A stretch of 64,000 nucleotides of DNA from Oryzias latipes. Lineage: Eukaryota > Chordata > Actinopteri > Beloniformes > Adrianichthyidae. The notes below the pieces were generated by a model. It saw only the letters and a program-made list of their open reading frames with translations. It was not told where the DNA came from and made no database searches. The stretch spans positions 7,004,082-7,068,081 of the forward strand of contig NC_019868.2 in NCBI RefSeq assembly GCF_002234675.1. The letters run 5' to 3'. The translations under genes were made by a program, and so were the position numbers. This document shows, piece by piece, positions 44,431-58,299 of this stretch (positions are counted from its first letter, which is position 1; each line of letters begins with the position of its first letter).

Positions 44431-46229
44431 CGTAGCTGGACAGGTTAGAGTGATTCTGTGCCATCAAGAGGAAGATTAAAGGGATTTTGAGAAAAACTGT
44501 AAAGATCAACATCGTGGAATTCTGCCTGAAAGATATTTTTTTACTGGACTTATTCAGTTCAGGTGTTCAAAGTTGCTGTAAAAATGCAAAATACATGCAA
44601 GAACACCTTTTAAATATTTTATGTGTCAATATAAAGCCGGAAGACATTTTAAGTTTAAAATGTTCAGTTACTGAATTGTCATTGTCACATGTATAACACA
44701 ATTTAAAAATTGGATTTTGTCTGATGTTAATTTTTTTGCCAAAAATTCTTGCAATTATATTTCATTTATGCTAAGTAAAGTGGTTATAACGGAGATAAAT
44801 CATAGGGGGGCATTGCTTTTTGTTTTAACATTGAGTGATAAAAGGTAGAATTTTTAAAGAAAGAAAAAACAATCTTAATAAGAAAACTATAATCAAAACT
44901 GAATTTTAGGGGGAAAAATGCAAGTTTGATTTTTCTTTTAAAGTTACCATATTTATGTTAAAAACACACCCTGGTATAATTATTTCTATTTCCAAAAATA
45001 TGCTGTCTTTTTATAGGCTAGAATTTTTGTAAGGTTGTGTTGCTTTATCTCATTACACTCAAAGTTGCTGTTTTTTTTCCCAGAGAATCTGTAAAATTCC
45101 AGAAGCTTCTTGTTTTGCAATTCTGTGGAATAAAGCTGGACGTCAGCAGTTTGTGTTGTGACAATCCACAGGTCTTCCAACCCGGCAGGAACTGTCCAAT
45201 CACCAGCATCATCAAACAAAGACAAATACGGTGGTGATGATGTTGATATATGCAACAACAAAATGTCATTCAATTTCTTTTAAAGGTTTAAAACCATTCA
45301 TTGTCATTGTATTCATTGACTATTTTGGTTGTATGTCTCTCTGTTGTTCATGTGTCGTAGAACTAACCTAAGTCCCTCGGGAGCTGATTTTTTAGGTTAT
45401 TGACCACTCTGAACGTCAGTGAATAAAATTTTAAATGAAATGTGAAATTTGATCTAGCTGCTACCTACCAATGTGATCTTTGTTCTCGGATTGACAGTTT
45501 AACATTTCATCCATGAAAATAACAAAACAAAAAAACTGCTGATTCATTCTTCACTCTTGGTCTTATATAATTATTCCTCAGTCTCTTTTTTTATATTCTT
45601 CTTTTTCTGGTTCTCAGAAACTATGACTTACAGAAGACCACATGATATTAATCTTCCTTTGTTTTACTCAGCAAGCATTTTAATATGAAAACCCAACTTT
45701 TAGTAAATCCATGTTTTCTAACCATGTTGTTTCTGCCCCATTTTTCCACCAAACTGGGCATGATTCCTTTATTCTTTTTAGACTAAGCTTTAATCCTTGG
45801 ATATCTTCATGAGTTGAGTGTAAAAGTTCTTGCTTTTCCTTCATTCATTCAGTTCACCTTGGTAAAAAAGGGAATATATTTTAAGGTGAGACGACAAAAG
45901 TAATTTGCTTTGGTTCAATGTCTCATGATGTAATGTAAAACATAAGAAGCTTTCAGTTTGTGTTTTCCTTTAAAGAATTTGAGATGCCATGTCAGGGTCG
46001 ACCATGCTACTGTCTTTGCTTTCTGCTGTTTTACTTTCATTTTTAAGCAACTGTCAACGTGGTTAAAGTATAACGTGGTATAACATAACATGTCTCTTTG
46101 TGAATTTGGGAGTTATGAGAACATAAGTCATTTTTTTATAGCTGGAAAGAAATTCCGGCGTCAAGAGTTTCAAGTTATACCGTAGGGACTGTGATGCTTA
46201 CACAGCTGCACGACATCCAGATCCGATCC
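44431..46229. other. Non-coding AT-rich stretch
   Basis: No gene, RNA or recognised repeat. ORFs of 60-95 codons occur on both strands in overlapping frames. Confidence 0.55.
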
Positions 46230-46880
46230 AACCCAAGTGGTTTAATTAAATGGATTTGGAAAGGAAAGACATAAGGTTAATAATCTTTATGGACAGAGTT
46301 TCTAGGTGCAGTCAGGTGCCGGAGGGGGTCTGGTTTGGGAACCATAGGATTTTTCCCTTGCTCTTTGCAGATGATGTTGTCCTGTTGTCTTCCTTAAGCC
46401 GGGACCTCCAGCATGCATTATGGCGGTCTGCAGCAGAGTGTGAAACGGCTGGGATGAGGGTCAGCATCGTTAAAGCTGAGGCCATGGTTCTTGACTGGAG
46501 AAAGTTAGTTTGCCCTCTCTGGGTGGGTGGAGTGCTCCTGCCCTAGGTGGAAGGATTTAACACTAACTCCCTTGAAAAAGAGATTCTTAATCTCAATGGG
46601 ACAATTCCTGGGTAAATAAAGGTTAAATAAATAAATATCTTAGGGTCTTGTTCACGAGTGAGCGAAGATCTGAGTGGTGAGATGGACAGGCGGGTTGGTG
46701 CAGCGTCCGCTGTTATGTAGTCGCTGTACCGGTTCAATGTGGTGAAGAGAGAGCTGAGCCAGAGAGCAAAGCTCTCAATTTACCGGTTGGTCTTTGTTCC
46801 AAAATCCCCTATGGTCATGTCCGAAAGAATGAGGTCCCGGATACAAGCAGCCAAAATGAATTTCCACGGTAAAAATGTAA
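46230..46880 (+). pseudogene. Rex3/RTE-type LINE reverse-transcriptase relic
   Basis: The frame reads IFMDRVSRCSQVPEGVWFG, then LLFADDVVLLSSLSRDLQHA, then AAECETAGMRVSIVKAEAMV. FADDVVLL contains the catalytic DD of the reverse transcriptase and the whole stretch is the fish Rex3 pattern. After about 46,641 a shifted frame continues with the later region (VVKRELSQRAKLSIYRLVFV). Frameshifts and an inserted LINE tail show that it is dead. Confidence 0.8.
46561..46637 (+). mobile_element. LINE 3' tail inserted in the Rex3 relic
   Basis: The insert contains gagattcttaatctcaatgg and ends ggtaaataaaggttaaataaataaat, the common 3' terminus of fish L2-like elements. It splits the Rex3 frame between the gatttaa and atcttagggtc sequences that would otherwise be adjacent. 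Confidence 0.65.
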
Positions 46881-49800
46881 AATGCACATTTGTAGGTTAT
46901 CTAAAACATTTTCACAAACCAAATAGCTTTTTTAACCATTCTATTTAAAACTCTAATTTATGAAAAAACGGGTTGGTCTGATTTGTGGTAAACTGGCTGT
47001 GAGGAGAGGAAGAAGTGGAGGTTTTGTTCAGTGCATATGAAGTTTTTTCCACTAATCCCCTGAGTCACAGTCTTTTCATGAGGGGAAAATAAATATCGTT
47101 GTCTGAGCCTGATCACACAGTGCTGCATCCCAGCGTGATCAAATCCCCCTCCGACCAGCTTTTTCATTGTCAGAGACAAGAGCCTCCTTTGGGTGGAGAA
47201 GGGAGGGCTACAGCTGATGGTGGCGGTGCAAAGAGGACACAAGCCGGAAGAGGAGGGAAGAAAGTTGGAAGCTGGGCTAATCCCACACTGTCATTATCTT
47301 CACTTCTTAGACACAGTCCGGCAGCATGCTGGTAATGAATGCCATTTCCACGGATTTACACCTGGCCGAGGCGCCTTTTCTGCAATGATTACAGATGCAG
47401 AGCCTCCTTGGACACTTAGTGTTAGCTGGAAGGTTGTAGAAAGCAGTTCTGTGTCGCCCTGCATATCTGCAACCTGCAGAAAATGCATCATCTATAACTC
47501 AAAACAATGTTTACAGTCAGAGCAGCTCTACTCTGCGAAGAAAAGGAGCACGCAAGGACGCTCGTTTCACAGTCTGTTTGTCTAATTGATTATGATTTTC
47601 CCCAGGAGATTGAACATTAATGGAGATATTGTGTTATCTGATAAATAAAGCAAACATCTGCGGCGACACTTTGGCAAACAGGCTCTTTTCTGCCTCCTCT
47701 GTTCTCTCCCAAATGCTTCAAAGCTGTCCTTCACGTTAAGTTTAAAGATGCTGACAGGTGGAGGGACAGAGAAAAGCTCCCGTAATCTTTTTTAATACTT
47801 GTCAAACATGAAACAAACCTCTATTTAAAATAAATTATTTAAGCCGACTGACCCAAAAAAGTCTCTTCGCCGACAGTGCGCTGAACAGTGCACATAAAAG
47901 GCGGTGTGCCCTGCAGCCGCCTGCATGTGTTCTCACACAGGCCCAAACGCACCATTACGAAACTCTCCTGTTTCCCATGTACCTTTGCTGATATCCCACA
48001 ACTGAATACCAACCAACAAGCCCAAGCTTGTGATGGCGTCCCATTCCCATGTGTCCTCTTCTTGCTTCATCTTCCAAAAGCTGTGGACTTACTGTGATGC
48101 ACAATGACAACATTAAATCTAAATCCCTGACGTCACTCATTTGAATTCCTTCCTCATTCTTTGACACTTTTCAAGCTAAGACCAGATCACATTTGGATGC
48201 TTTTCAGAAAAATGATGCAATTATGCACATTTCTTAACCACAGAGTCCTCTGAAATCTGTCTTCCTGCTCTTCTCCACCCAAGCGGGGCTGTTTTCACTC
48301 AGTAATGGAGCTCCCTGCAGACACTTCCCATGCAGCCACCCTGTGAGCACATGAATCATTAGGTTGTCCCGGGACAAGTTTCCAGAAGACTGCGTTCAAA
48401 GAGTACACTACGAATGTGTGTTTAATGCAAAAGGTTGCCAAACTAAGTTTTAATCACTACGTACCACAAACGGTTGTGACATCTCTCGTACTTTGATTCC
48501 ACCCACAAAACGGATGTCAAAGATGAATGTTTGTAAACCTCACATGACTGGTAGCTGTGCGGAAACCCAACCATAATCAGTTAGATGTAAACCACCACGC
48601 TAAATTCCCAGTTTTGACACAAACTAGTTTGTACAACCTGCTGCATTTCTTCAAATGACCACCGGAGGCAGGTGTCAACTGACCCCCACATCAAAAAGTC
48701 ATTGTTTGCACCAAAGATTAGCAAATGGACTGTCAGGCTTGAAGTGAATTTTCAACTTCTGTTTGTGACAACACTGGAGGATATATATAGATATTTTCTT
48801 TTCTTTTAATCAGATTTCATCAGAGTTCAAACTTGTGCATATTTAGGGGTGGTTTTTATTTTAATTGGCAGTGGTCTTGGATCTAAAAGGGCCTTTAATT
48901 TTTCACATCCCATAATTATCTTTTTTTTCAGAATATTGTTGCTAAACTGTAGTCAACATAGTAGTCAACATACTAGCCTCATGTCAAGCTTCTGTTTTAG
49001 TGTGCACAATTCAATAGATGACATCGGAGGAGATCTGTTCAGCTACATGTCCATAGGTAAAAAAACGAACAGTAGTGAAGCATACATAGGGGTGCAACCA
49101 ATGCAAGCATTTCTTTTAGTCTGACTGCAGGGATTAGGGGAAAAAAGACACTAAGCTTCTGTCTGTCTGTCTGGCAGAATCACACAATGTGGTATTATTA
49201 AAAGGAACTGAGCATTATTCCAGAAGTTACATTTCCTGAAAAAATAAAAAATATAACCCACGATGAGGAAGAATAAGATGGCTTAAAAACATAGAATTTA
49301 CAAAAGTCAGCATGACAGGTGAGGTTTAGTTTTGTTTGTTTTGGTTTTTATTCATTTATTATTTTGGCGCATATTTAAATAAAAAAAATTAAAAAAAAAC
49401 TTTTTTTAAGAACATAAAGCAGAAACCTTTAGCAGTTCATGGGTTGCTGACAAGAGTTTATTTTTTTTACTTAAATGTGAGCTATAACAGAAATGCACAT
49501 CTTTGTTAATTGACCACAAAAATGTAAAAATCTATAACTTACTCAACCTTATGCAGTTTTATCAATTCGTCTTGCAGTGATTGTGTAGATTGAGCAGATA
49601 ATGCTGATGTTCTGCACATACAAGGATCCTTCCTCCATCCTTCCTATTCCAGAATCCAAAAGAGGAATTACTATACGGGATTATTTACAGGATCGGACAT
49701 CTCCATTACCCATGAATGCTGTAGGTAAGCACAGGTGATCAGAGCAGAATGCCTGCAGCCAAGCAGGTTTTCACCCCAAGTTCCAAGGAAAAGCAGATAA

Positions 49801-51790
49801 AGACAGAAAAGCAAAGAGAAAAAGTTTTCTTTTATGACGTTTAATTGAAAATGATTGGATTTGTTTTCTTTCCTTCAGTTTTTGAAGAAATCCCATTAGA
49901 GTCATAGCGTCATCTTTAATTTTCATGAGGAGAAAGCATCCTAGCAGATTAAAAAGTGGCTCAAACAATAACAACACAAAAACTAACAACAAAAATAGAT
50001 GCAAACTTTGTATCAGATCCATTTGTTGTGAGCTTTCACTGTAGTGGACGTTAAAATGTACTTTAAGGAACAGGCCAATGTGACTATGAATACTAAAAGA
50101 TGAATCACATGTGTTGTATTTAGATGAAGGAATGCCTTCAATTGTCAGCTCTTTAAACAGCTCAGAGCATAAAAGTTAGTTTCCTTTTTGAAAAATGTCT
50201 TTTTTTCTCCTGCATTCTACCGCTAAAAGATTCCTATATGAGAGACTGTCCTTGGTCATGCGCTGATATTCCAGACACGCAGGCTGGTGCAACTCGTGGT
50301 AATGCGTTTTATGGATTGTTGCAGGGCTCTGCATTAACATTAGGTGATAACTTATTTGAGGCGTGTTAACAGAAGAGCTTTGCAGTGTTATAACCCTGCA
50401 GATTTTAAAGCAGGCATCAGCTTACTGTCTGGATTCTGCATATCCAACCAACACAGCAGTTTTTGTTCTGTTAGTTCCCCTCGGTGCTTACTGTGGTTCA
50501 TTTTCAGATCTTTGCAGGTTCCTCTTTTTTTTTGTTGCCAACATTTAATAAGTTTTCTAAGTCTTTTTGTTGAGTAAATTAGACTTTTCTGTAAACTTGC
50601 TCTAGTGTACTGGATGCAGTTCCTCCATCAAGCACAACGGACAGTCATATAGGTTAAAGGGTTGAACACTTTAACATATATGACTGCTGTTTCTGCCATG
50701 AAGGTGATTTCTTTCTACTGTTGCGTTGTTGTGATGTTCCTTTTCTTTGAATATATATATCCATTCTTTGTCATATAGGGCTTTAAGTTGGGATAGAAGC
50801 AGCAAACCTGACAGTCTGGATGTAACTCAAGACAGAGAAGATTGACACTCCCAAATTCACCCATTCAGTCCCACTATAGCTGAAATTGTTGAAATCATTT
50901 CTTTTAGCTTCAGTAAGCCCTAAAGGTGTTGTTTTGTCCAGAAAATCCAACTTTTAGAATGAGAGTAGTTTGTTCTTGAATGCCAGAATTTTTTTTTTTT
51001 ACAAAGTAGTGCTGCAGCTGCAGTGAAGCGCATCAGGTCAAGTGTTAACAGTCTAAGAGGACGGAATGCTGGGATTGAAATCATGCGATTTGACTGGTCC
51101 AGATGGGGTACAGCTCTGGCTTTTTCGCTCATGCTTGAGGTGTGAAGCAGATCTTTTCCAGCTGTCTAACGCGGCTCTGACTGCCAGTCCACTGTACCTT
51201 GAGTTTTTGTTTGCACAACTTCAAGAGCAAAAGCCAGAACCACATGTCTTACTTGTGGCAGTGTTAAATGCAAACTCAGAATGCTCCAAATGTTGCACTT
51301 CTTATAATAACAATTGCAGAGTGGTTTAAAAAAAAAGAAAATTATGATTGTCTTTGATGTTTAAAAAAGTCAAAAGGTTACACCAAAATAAATCGATCTG
51401 CAGTCTGGTTTCAAAGACCTTTTCAAATGAAAATTGTGGAGGAATTTATTGAAAACCAGCTCTTTCTCTTTGAGCAAAACTTAAATTTGTGCAAATTTAA
51501 GGCTGTTCCTTTGATAACCCACTTCTACTCCCCTACTCCCAACTCCCTCACTTCTACATACACACATCTCTAGTGCCTGCAGACGTTCAGTTTGTATGAT
51601 CACCTCGTCAATTATTGAAACAAATGTATTGGCGTCCAAACACCTCAGGTTTAGAGACTCATCTGATGAAAATGGCATTTTTTATCATGATCTCGGCACT
51701 TTTAATATAATAAAGCTTAAAATGGTAAATTCTCAATTATAGCTTTATGTATCTTTTAGACCCCAGGATGTTTTTAAAATACAGACTTTA
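46881..51790. other. Long non-coding stretch
   Basis: No exon with splice support and no RNA gene was seen. Around 47,330-47,750 the sequence is more balanced and less repetitive than its surroundings. A GPDGV motif in a plus-strand frame near 51,096 (DLTGPDGVQLWLFRSC) may be the first trace of the L2-type relic that follows. Confidence 0.5.
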
Positions 51791-51967
51791 CAAAGGTGTC
51801 TGGATTCAGTTAAGAGCTGGATGAATAACAACTTTCTCCAACTCAATGAAGCCAAAACTGAGGTCCTAGTTTGTGCTCCTGACAGTTGTCGCCCCCAGAT
51901 AATCCATGAGCTCGGTCCACTTGCTTCTTTTATCAAGTCCTCTGTCAGGAACCTAGGTGTAACATAA
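51791..51967 (+). pseudogene. L2-type LINE reverse-transcriptase fragment
   Basis: The frame reads QRCLDSVKSWMNNNFLQLNE, then AKTEVLVCAPDSC and ends SSVRNLGVT and TAA. The pattern CLxxxKxWMxxNFLQLNxxKTEVL is characteristic of the L2/CR1/Rex1 thumb-side region. Only about 58 codons remain. Confidence 0.75.
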
Positions 51968-52714
51968 ACAGGTGACCCCCATTGTGACACACATCTGTGT
52001 GGGTTGGCCTATGATTCACAACTTGTCTGATAAAAGTATGAAAATGCACATTTGAAAGCAACAGCCAATTAGTGGGGATTGCTTTTGTTATCATTCTTTT
52101 TTCTTTCATGAACAAAGGAAATGATTAATTCCGTCCTTCACAATGGGAATATTCTTTTCCAGAATCCAAACCAAACAACATTAGGATGGGAGGCCTCAGG
52201 GTGCAACCATGCAAGCTGTACTGGAAAGTGAGAGGCAGGAACAGGTTTTTAAAAAATCTGACATGCAAAATGTTACTCTTACAGAGCCTGCAGCAGTGCT
52301 AATGCGTTCTCTGTACAACAAAGGCTAATCATTTTCAAAGGAATGTGCCTTTCTGTCTGTAAGATATTTACAGCCTATGGACACAACTGATAAGGTAGTC
52401 CGGCCCAGTCAGTCTTTGGGTTGGAAACTGCCAAAGTCAGGTGTGACCACCAGGTGCTCCAAGTCCCTGCGGTCACTTTCCTGTCCCAAGCCCAGATTAC
52501 TGCAGAGGGTTGGGAAAAAGGGCGTCCGCTGTGAAACTATAGCCAATCACACCTTCCAAAGGCAGCGCGATTCGCCATGGAATTCCCTTAGGGGCGAAGC
52601 TGGTAGGAAAACAAACACCAACTACAACACCATGCAAGAATCCTCCCAAAAAGTAAATATTTAATGTACTACTCTGTACCAATTAAAATGCCATATCTCA
52701 ATATGTAACTGTAA

Positions 52715-53635
52715 TGGCACTTTTTTTTGTGTTTTTGGTGTTTTTAACATGTTTTTGATAAATTTTTCTGATGCTGGAGGACACATATAAAGAAAATTCA
52801 TCTCCAAATTGCATCCACCCATTTTCTTAATTGACTTTATCCCTCTCGGGGACATGGTGTGCCTGGGGGCTGTCATAGCTACTGTTGGGTGAGGGTGGGG
52901 TGCACCCTATAGGTTGCAAATGTGTGTTTATAGGGCACCCTATGAATCCCACTCACACCTAGGACACTAAGTAATCAATTCACTTTGAAGCATGTTTTTG
53001 GACTGTGTGAGGAAGCTGGAGTGCCCAGAGAAAACCCACACATGTACAAATAGAACATGCAAACAAATTCAATTGAGAAAGGTCCCTGCAAGGATTTGAA
53101 CTTGAGCCTTCTCACTGTGAGGTGAGAGCGCTAACCACTGTTGCACCGTGCACCCCTTCAAATATCTGAGTATTTCTTTATTCAAATATTGTAAATCGGG
53201 AGAAGACAAAAAAAGATAATTTGAAAAAACTAGTTGTGATGCTTAAACTATGATGGATGGGCTCCATTCTGATGCATCCACTTGCAGACCAATAGATCCA
53301 TGTACGTCTTAGTTTTCCTCAATTGAGCTGGAATCTGGATCAAAACTGTACGACTGGATAGCTCCAATATTGCTCACTATTTTTGTTGCACTGCTAGTGT
53401 TAGGTTGGGGGTGTGAGAAGCTGTAAGTAAACATGAGAGCGTGTAAACAGATGGATGATGGGATGTGGGGTGGGGTTGCTCCGCACCAACAGTCCCGCCC
53501 ACAACTCAGAGGTGAATTTTTAATGAACTACTGCCACTCTGCTAAAACAATGTGCGAGAAAACAACAAAACTTTTTGGTTTTTATCTAAAAACAGCATAA
53601 ATATAATCAGAAGACCACTGGGAACATAAATCAAA
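52715..53635 (-). repeat. R2 family, copy e, split by a SINE
   Basis: The inverted R2 landmarks (gtgtttttaacatg, ctccaatattgctcac, gctccgcaccaacagtc, taatgaactactgccac, agaccactgggaaca) appear in order. The match is interrupted from about 52,812 to 53,158 by a tRNA-headed SINE. Confidence 0.7.
52816..53156 (-). mobile_element. tRNA-derived SINE (inverted)
   Basis: On the minus strand the head has an A-box-like gtggttagcgct and a B-box-like caagttcaaatcc, followed by a body with gtttgcatgttct, tgggttttctc and cttcctcacacag, and an end near aaaatgggtgg. The order matches the plus-strand SINE at 54,632. Confidence 0.7.
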
Positions 53636-53849
53636 AAATGAAGGAAGTGGGAATTCAAAACCCTGCTGCACAAATTCACACACAAATTTTGCATTAGTGT
53701 CCTATTCAGGCTGCTCTGTTCTAATGTTACTGATTCTGACTTGTTTCATTTATTATTATCAAAGTTTCTGTGTCAGACAAAGTGAAGGACATAATACTAA
53801 TTGTTTTTTTATTGTTTATGTTTACACTATTGTTGTTGTTTCTCTTTCA

Positions 53850-54045
53850 GCTTTTCCCATCAGGGGTCGCTACAGTGAACGAGTCGCATGGTAAACTTGG
53901 CAATGTTTTACACCGGATGCCCTTCCTGATGCAACCCTTTCAAAGCAACCGGGCTTGGGACCAGCACAGAAGTAGAGAAGGGAACCCTGGTTTCACGGAC
54001 GGAAGGCGCCGCAAACCAGCACGAGCTAAACCAGCTCCTGTTTAT
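53850..54045 (+). repeat. Widespread fish interspersed repeat
   Basis: It contains gcttttcccatcaggggtcg, then caatgttttacaccggatgc, then ccttcctgatgcaaccc and ccgggcttgggaccagcac, a block seen in many teleost genomes. The class is not certain. Confidence 0.6.
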
Positions 54046-54631
54046 GTTTACACTATAATGAACTTTATATTGTAAGTCACAAAAACAATCAATCAAATGC
54101 GCTGTTTTTCATTTCCTCCACACCTTTAAATTAAGAAATGATGGGTTTTGACATTTGACAACCTTTTAATCATCGCAGTTTCTTAAGACTCCAGCTAATA
54201 TTTATCTAACCCTCGACACACGTAGTCACAGGTCCCCTGTTAAACGGAATTAACTTTTGTGGTAATATACTCTAAAATGTGATGTTCATGAGACATGAGG
54301 ACGCCAGGTCTAAGAAGGTTTAGAACAATCTGCTTTATTTGACCTTTTTAGGTCTAACAATATTCCCAATCACAACCCTTCACAATATAAACTGCAGATT
54401 CCAAACAGCCATTTTTGAAGCAAAAAGTCCAAACGTGTCAAGGGTCTGCCGGCTTTTGAACCTGTCTAGTGCAGGCCTCCAAATTTTCCACAAAAAAAGC
54501 AAAATAAATAAACTGAAACGCCTGAAATTTGGGATGCTGTTTTAACAGCTCATACAGGGATTTTACCCCAAAAAAACAATTCAACGAATCTTGTGGATAA
54601 AACTTTCATTGTTCTTATTAGTACCAAAAAC

Positions 54632-54987
54632 TGCTGCACTGTGGTGCAGTGGTTAGCACTTTTGCCTGGCAGTAAGAAGCCCTTCAAGTCCCAGCTGGGA
54701 TCTTTCTTTGTGGAGTTTGCATGTTCTCTTCGTGCAGGCAGGGGTTTTCTCCGGGCACTCTGGCTTTCTCCAAAACAGTATCTCCAAAAAATACTGCATA
54801 GGTGAATTGATTACTCTAAATGGTCCCTAGGTGTGAATGTGAGTGTGCATGCGTGTGTGATTGTGGCCCTGTGACGGACTGGCAGCCTGTCCAAGGTGGT
54901 CACTGCCTTTTTCCAACAAAAGTTAGGCACTGGCAGCCCAGCGACCCCGTAAGGGATAAAACGGGTATAGAAAAGGGATGGATGAAG
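54632..54987 (+). mobile_element. tRNA-derived SINE
   Basis: The head gtggtgcagtggttagcac is an A-box-like start and ttcaagtcccagctggga a B-box-like segment. The body has gtttgcatgttctc and ggttttctccgggcactc, then ctaaatggtccctaggtgtg, and ends gggatggatga. Confidence 0.75.
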
Positions 54988-56079
54988 CCAAAAATGTATG
55001 TTTGTAATAAAATGATCTTTTTTTGTCCTTGGATGTGGATTTTCTGTCTTTATTTTACTTTGTCCATTTGAGTATATTTTAAGTATGGTGCTGATGTGTA
55101 TTTTTTCCAGGCTTTTTAAAGCTTCCCAACTCCAAAATAGTGATCTCACAACAGAAGTTCTACTGTTTGGCGGCACAAAGGAACATCTCAGTACTTTTCC
55201 AGTACAGCTGATATTCGATCCTGCCTGACTGCTGCATGCTGAGCGTAAGGAAACTCACTGAGGTCTGGCTCAGGGTGCTTATGCTCTTTCATGTAGCATT
55301 GTCATGTTAATGTGATCGGACGCTGGAGATCTTCAAAGCAGGATTATTTTGTACCGCTCTGCTGAATTTACACTTCTGTGAGAGAGGCAAGAATATGAGG
55401 ATTACTAAAATACATCAAAAAAAGAAATCAATGCATGTGCATGTGGAGAGGTGGGGGTGGAAGACAGTGTTACTTCAGCACTTAAGCTCTGAAACAGCAA
55501 ATCACAGGAGTTTGCACTCTTTACAAAGGAAGGATGGTTTATGAAGTGGGTCTGGCCTTTCGCATCCTCTGCTTGTAGCCCTGGAGTATAAAGTTCACCA
55601 TGAGTTACTTTAATGAGAGCAATAGCCTTCACCTAAAATGAGCCATGCAGCAGAAATTTTTGCAGACAAGGATAAAATCAGAAACATCCATATTCAGCTG
55701 CAAAGCTCCGTGTAGCATCAGCATGGAGGGACGTCCAATTAAAAGTGAAATAAATTCTCAGATCTACTTTCTTTACATCCTGTTTACAGTGTTTAACAAC
55801 ACAACGCTGTCATGTTTCTGACTCACTCCTAAACTTTTATGACTGACGGAAGTGTCAAAGGTGACTCAGAGGAACTGTGATCCAGTGTGAGGATCAGAAA
55901 TGTTGGTGAGAACTATCATCCAAACAAAGCAAATAGGGGGAGCGCAAAGAAAAAAAGTGCGGATGTGTGTCTGGATCCGTGATGCGCAATATTTCTCCTT
56001 CTCCATGACCAGATCACCCCCTCCAGCTCCCCCTGACGCCTCTCACACGTGCAAGCAGCGCTGCATCCGTTAATAAATA
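54988..56079. other. Non-coding stretch upstream of the sulfotransferase gene
   Basis: No exon or repeat is recognised. It could hold upstream regulatory DNA for the downstream gene. Confidence 0.5.
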
Positions 56080-56190
56080 CAAGCCCAGCGACGTGAGTCA
56101 GCGGGGGGAGGGGCCCCGCAGGCGCTTCCCACAACAGCTGACACTCAAAAAGCAGGAGGAGCGTCCGGAGCGCGCCACACCGTAGAGGCG
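56080..56190 (+). promoter_or_regulatory. GC-rich promoter region of hs3st1-type gene
   Basis: CpG- and GC-rich island in AT-rich surroundings. It contains gacgtgagtcagc (AP-1/MARE-like TGAGTCAGC), a GC box (ggggggaggggcc) and cagctg. No TATA box is evident, consistent with a dispersed CpG-type start. The start site is inferred. Confidence 0.45.
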
Positions 56191-56330
56191 CGCCGGGGAA
56201 GTTGCGTGCAGGTCGGTGGCAAGTTTTGCAGGCTGCGCACTCGAAAGGACGCGCTGCGCAGCCGGATCGCTGACGGAGAGGAGAGCGCTAGGAGATCCAC
56301 GCGGGCTCCAGAGGGTTGGAGCTGAAGGAG
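56191..56330 (+). other. Probable non-coding exon 1 of hs3st1-type gene
   Basis: GC-rich stretch ending at gctgaaggag before the donor gtgaga at 56,331. The acceptor ctctcatctcttgcag ends at 56,729, giving a 399-bp intron. The 5' limit is uncertain. A non-coding leader exon before a single coding exon is the usual arrangement for HS3ST1. Confidence 0.5.
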
Positions 56331-56667
56331 GTGAGAATGATGGCGCGTGGAATGATGGATCAGAGGAGACGGAAGACGCAGTTAACTACGGCAGAAGAGC
56401 AGGAGCATCGCAAACGCGCTTTTCTTTTCTGCGTCCTCTAAGATTTTTAGGCTTTATCATCTAAAAATGTGTTGTTGTTTTTTTCAAAATATACATTTTA
56501 TTGTTTTCTTTATCCATGATCTAGCCTTTGTAATTGATTATTTTTATTTGAAATATGGTCCCATTTGTAGAAACAAAAATTGGGACTAATTCCTAATTTA
56601 TGGCAAATTTGAAGCAATATTCGGTTGTTATGGCAACTCTAAATGGATGGTTGGTTTGCATCATTAA

Positions 56668-57780
<1,113 letters not shown>

Positions 57781-58285
57781 ACTTCCAGCCTTCCGTGTTG
57801 ACTCAATCGGGGAAAAGTCGCCACAGACGGTCCGGTTTCCTCATTGAAGATGAAGAAAAGGACACAAAGCTCTTGTCACATTTATTCATAATATATTTTT
57901 GTATTTGTTGGTTAGTTTTAGAAGCGTGATCGAGCCAAACATCACATCACACTTAAGATTTTTTGCAAACATTGTTAAAAACACCCCCTCGCCTGTCACC
58001 TAAAAACAAAGCTGAGCTAAAACAAGCACTGAGCAGATTTCTGTTATCAATGCTCTTTTTAACATAAAAACTGAATTTGGAGACATTTACCTGCCGTAAT
58101 CATTTAGGGTGTTTCCCCGTTGGGAAAAGGCCAAGATAAACGCAGTTTTGTTAGTTTTTTTTTTGTTTTCTCATGACTTCTCTATGAATGTGAAAGTGTA
58201 AAAATCAGTTATACAATGGGCGTGTCCTGTAAATATTTTTAAGCGAATAATTAATATCTTAATAAAGATGTATTTTATTTTTTAG
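57781..58285 (+). terminator. 3' UTR with poly(A) signal of hs3st1-type gene
   Basis: The 3' UTR is AT-rich. AATAAA lies at 58,261-58,266, about 480 bp after the stop, followed by a T-rich stretch consistent with cleavage near 58,285. Confidence 0.7.
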
Positions 58286-58299
58286 CATGTCTTTTTCCC

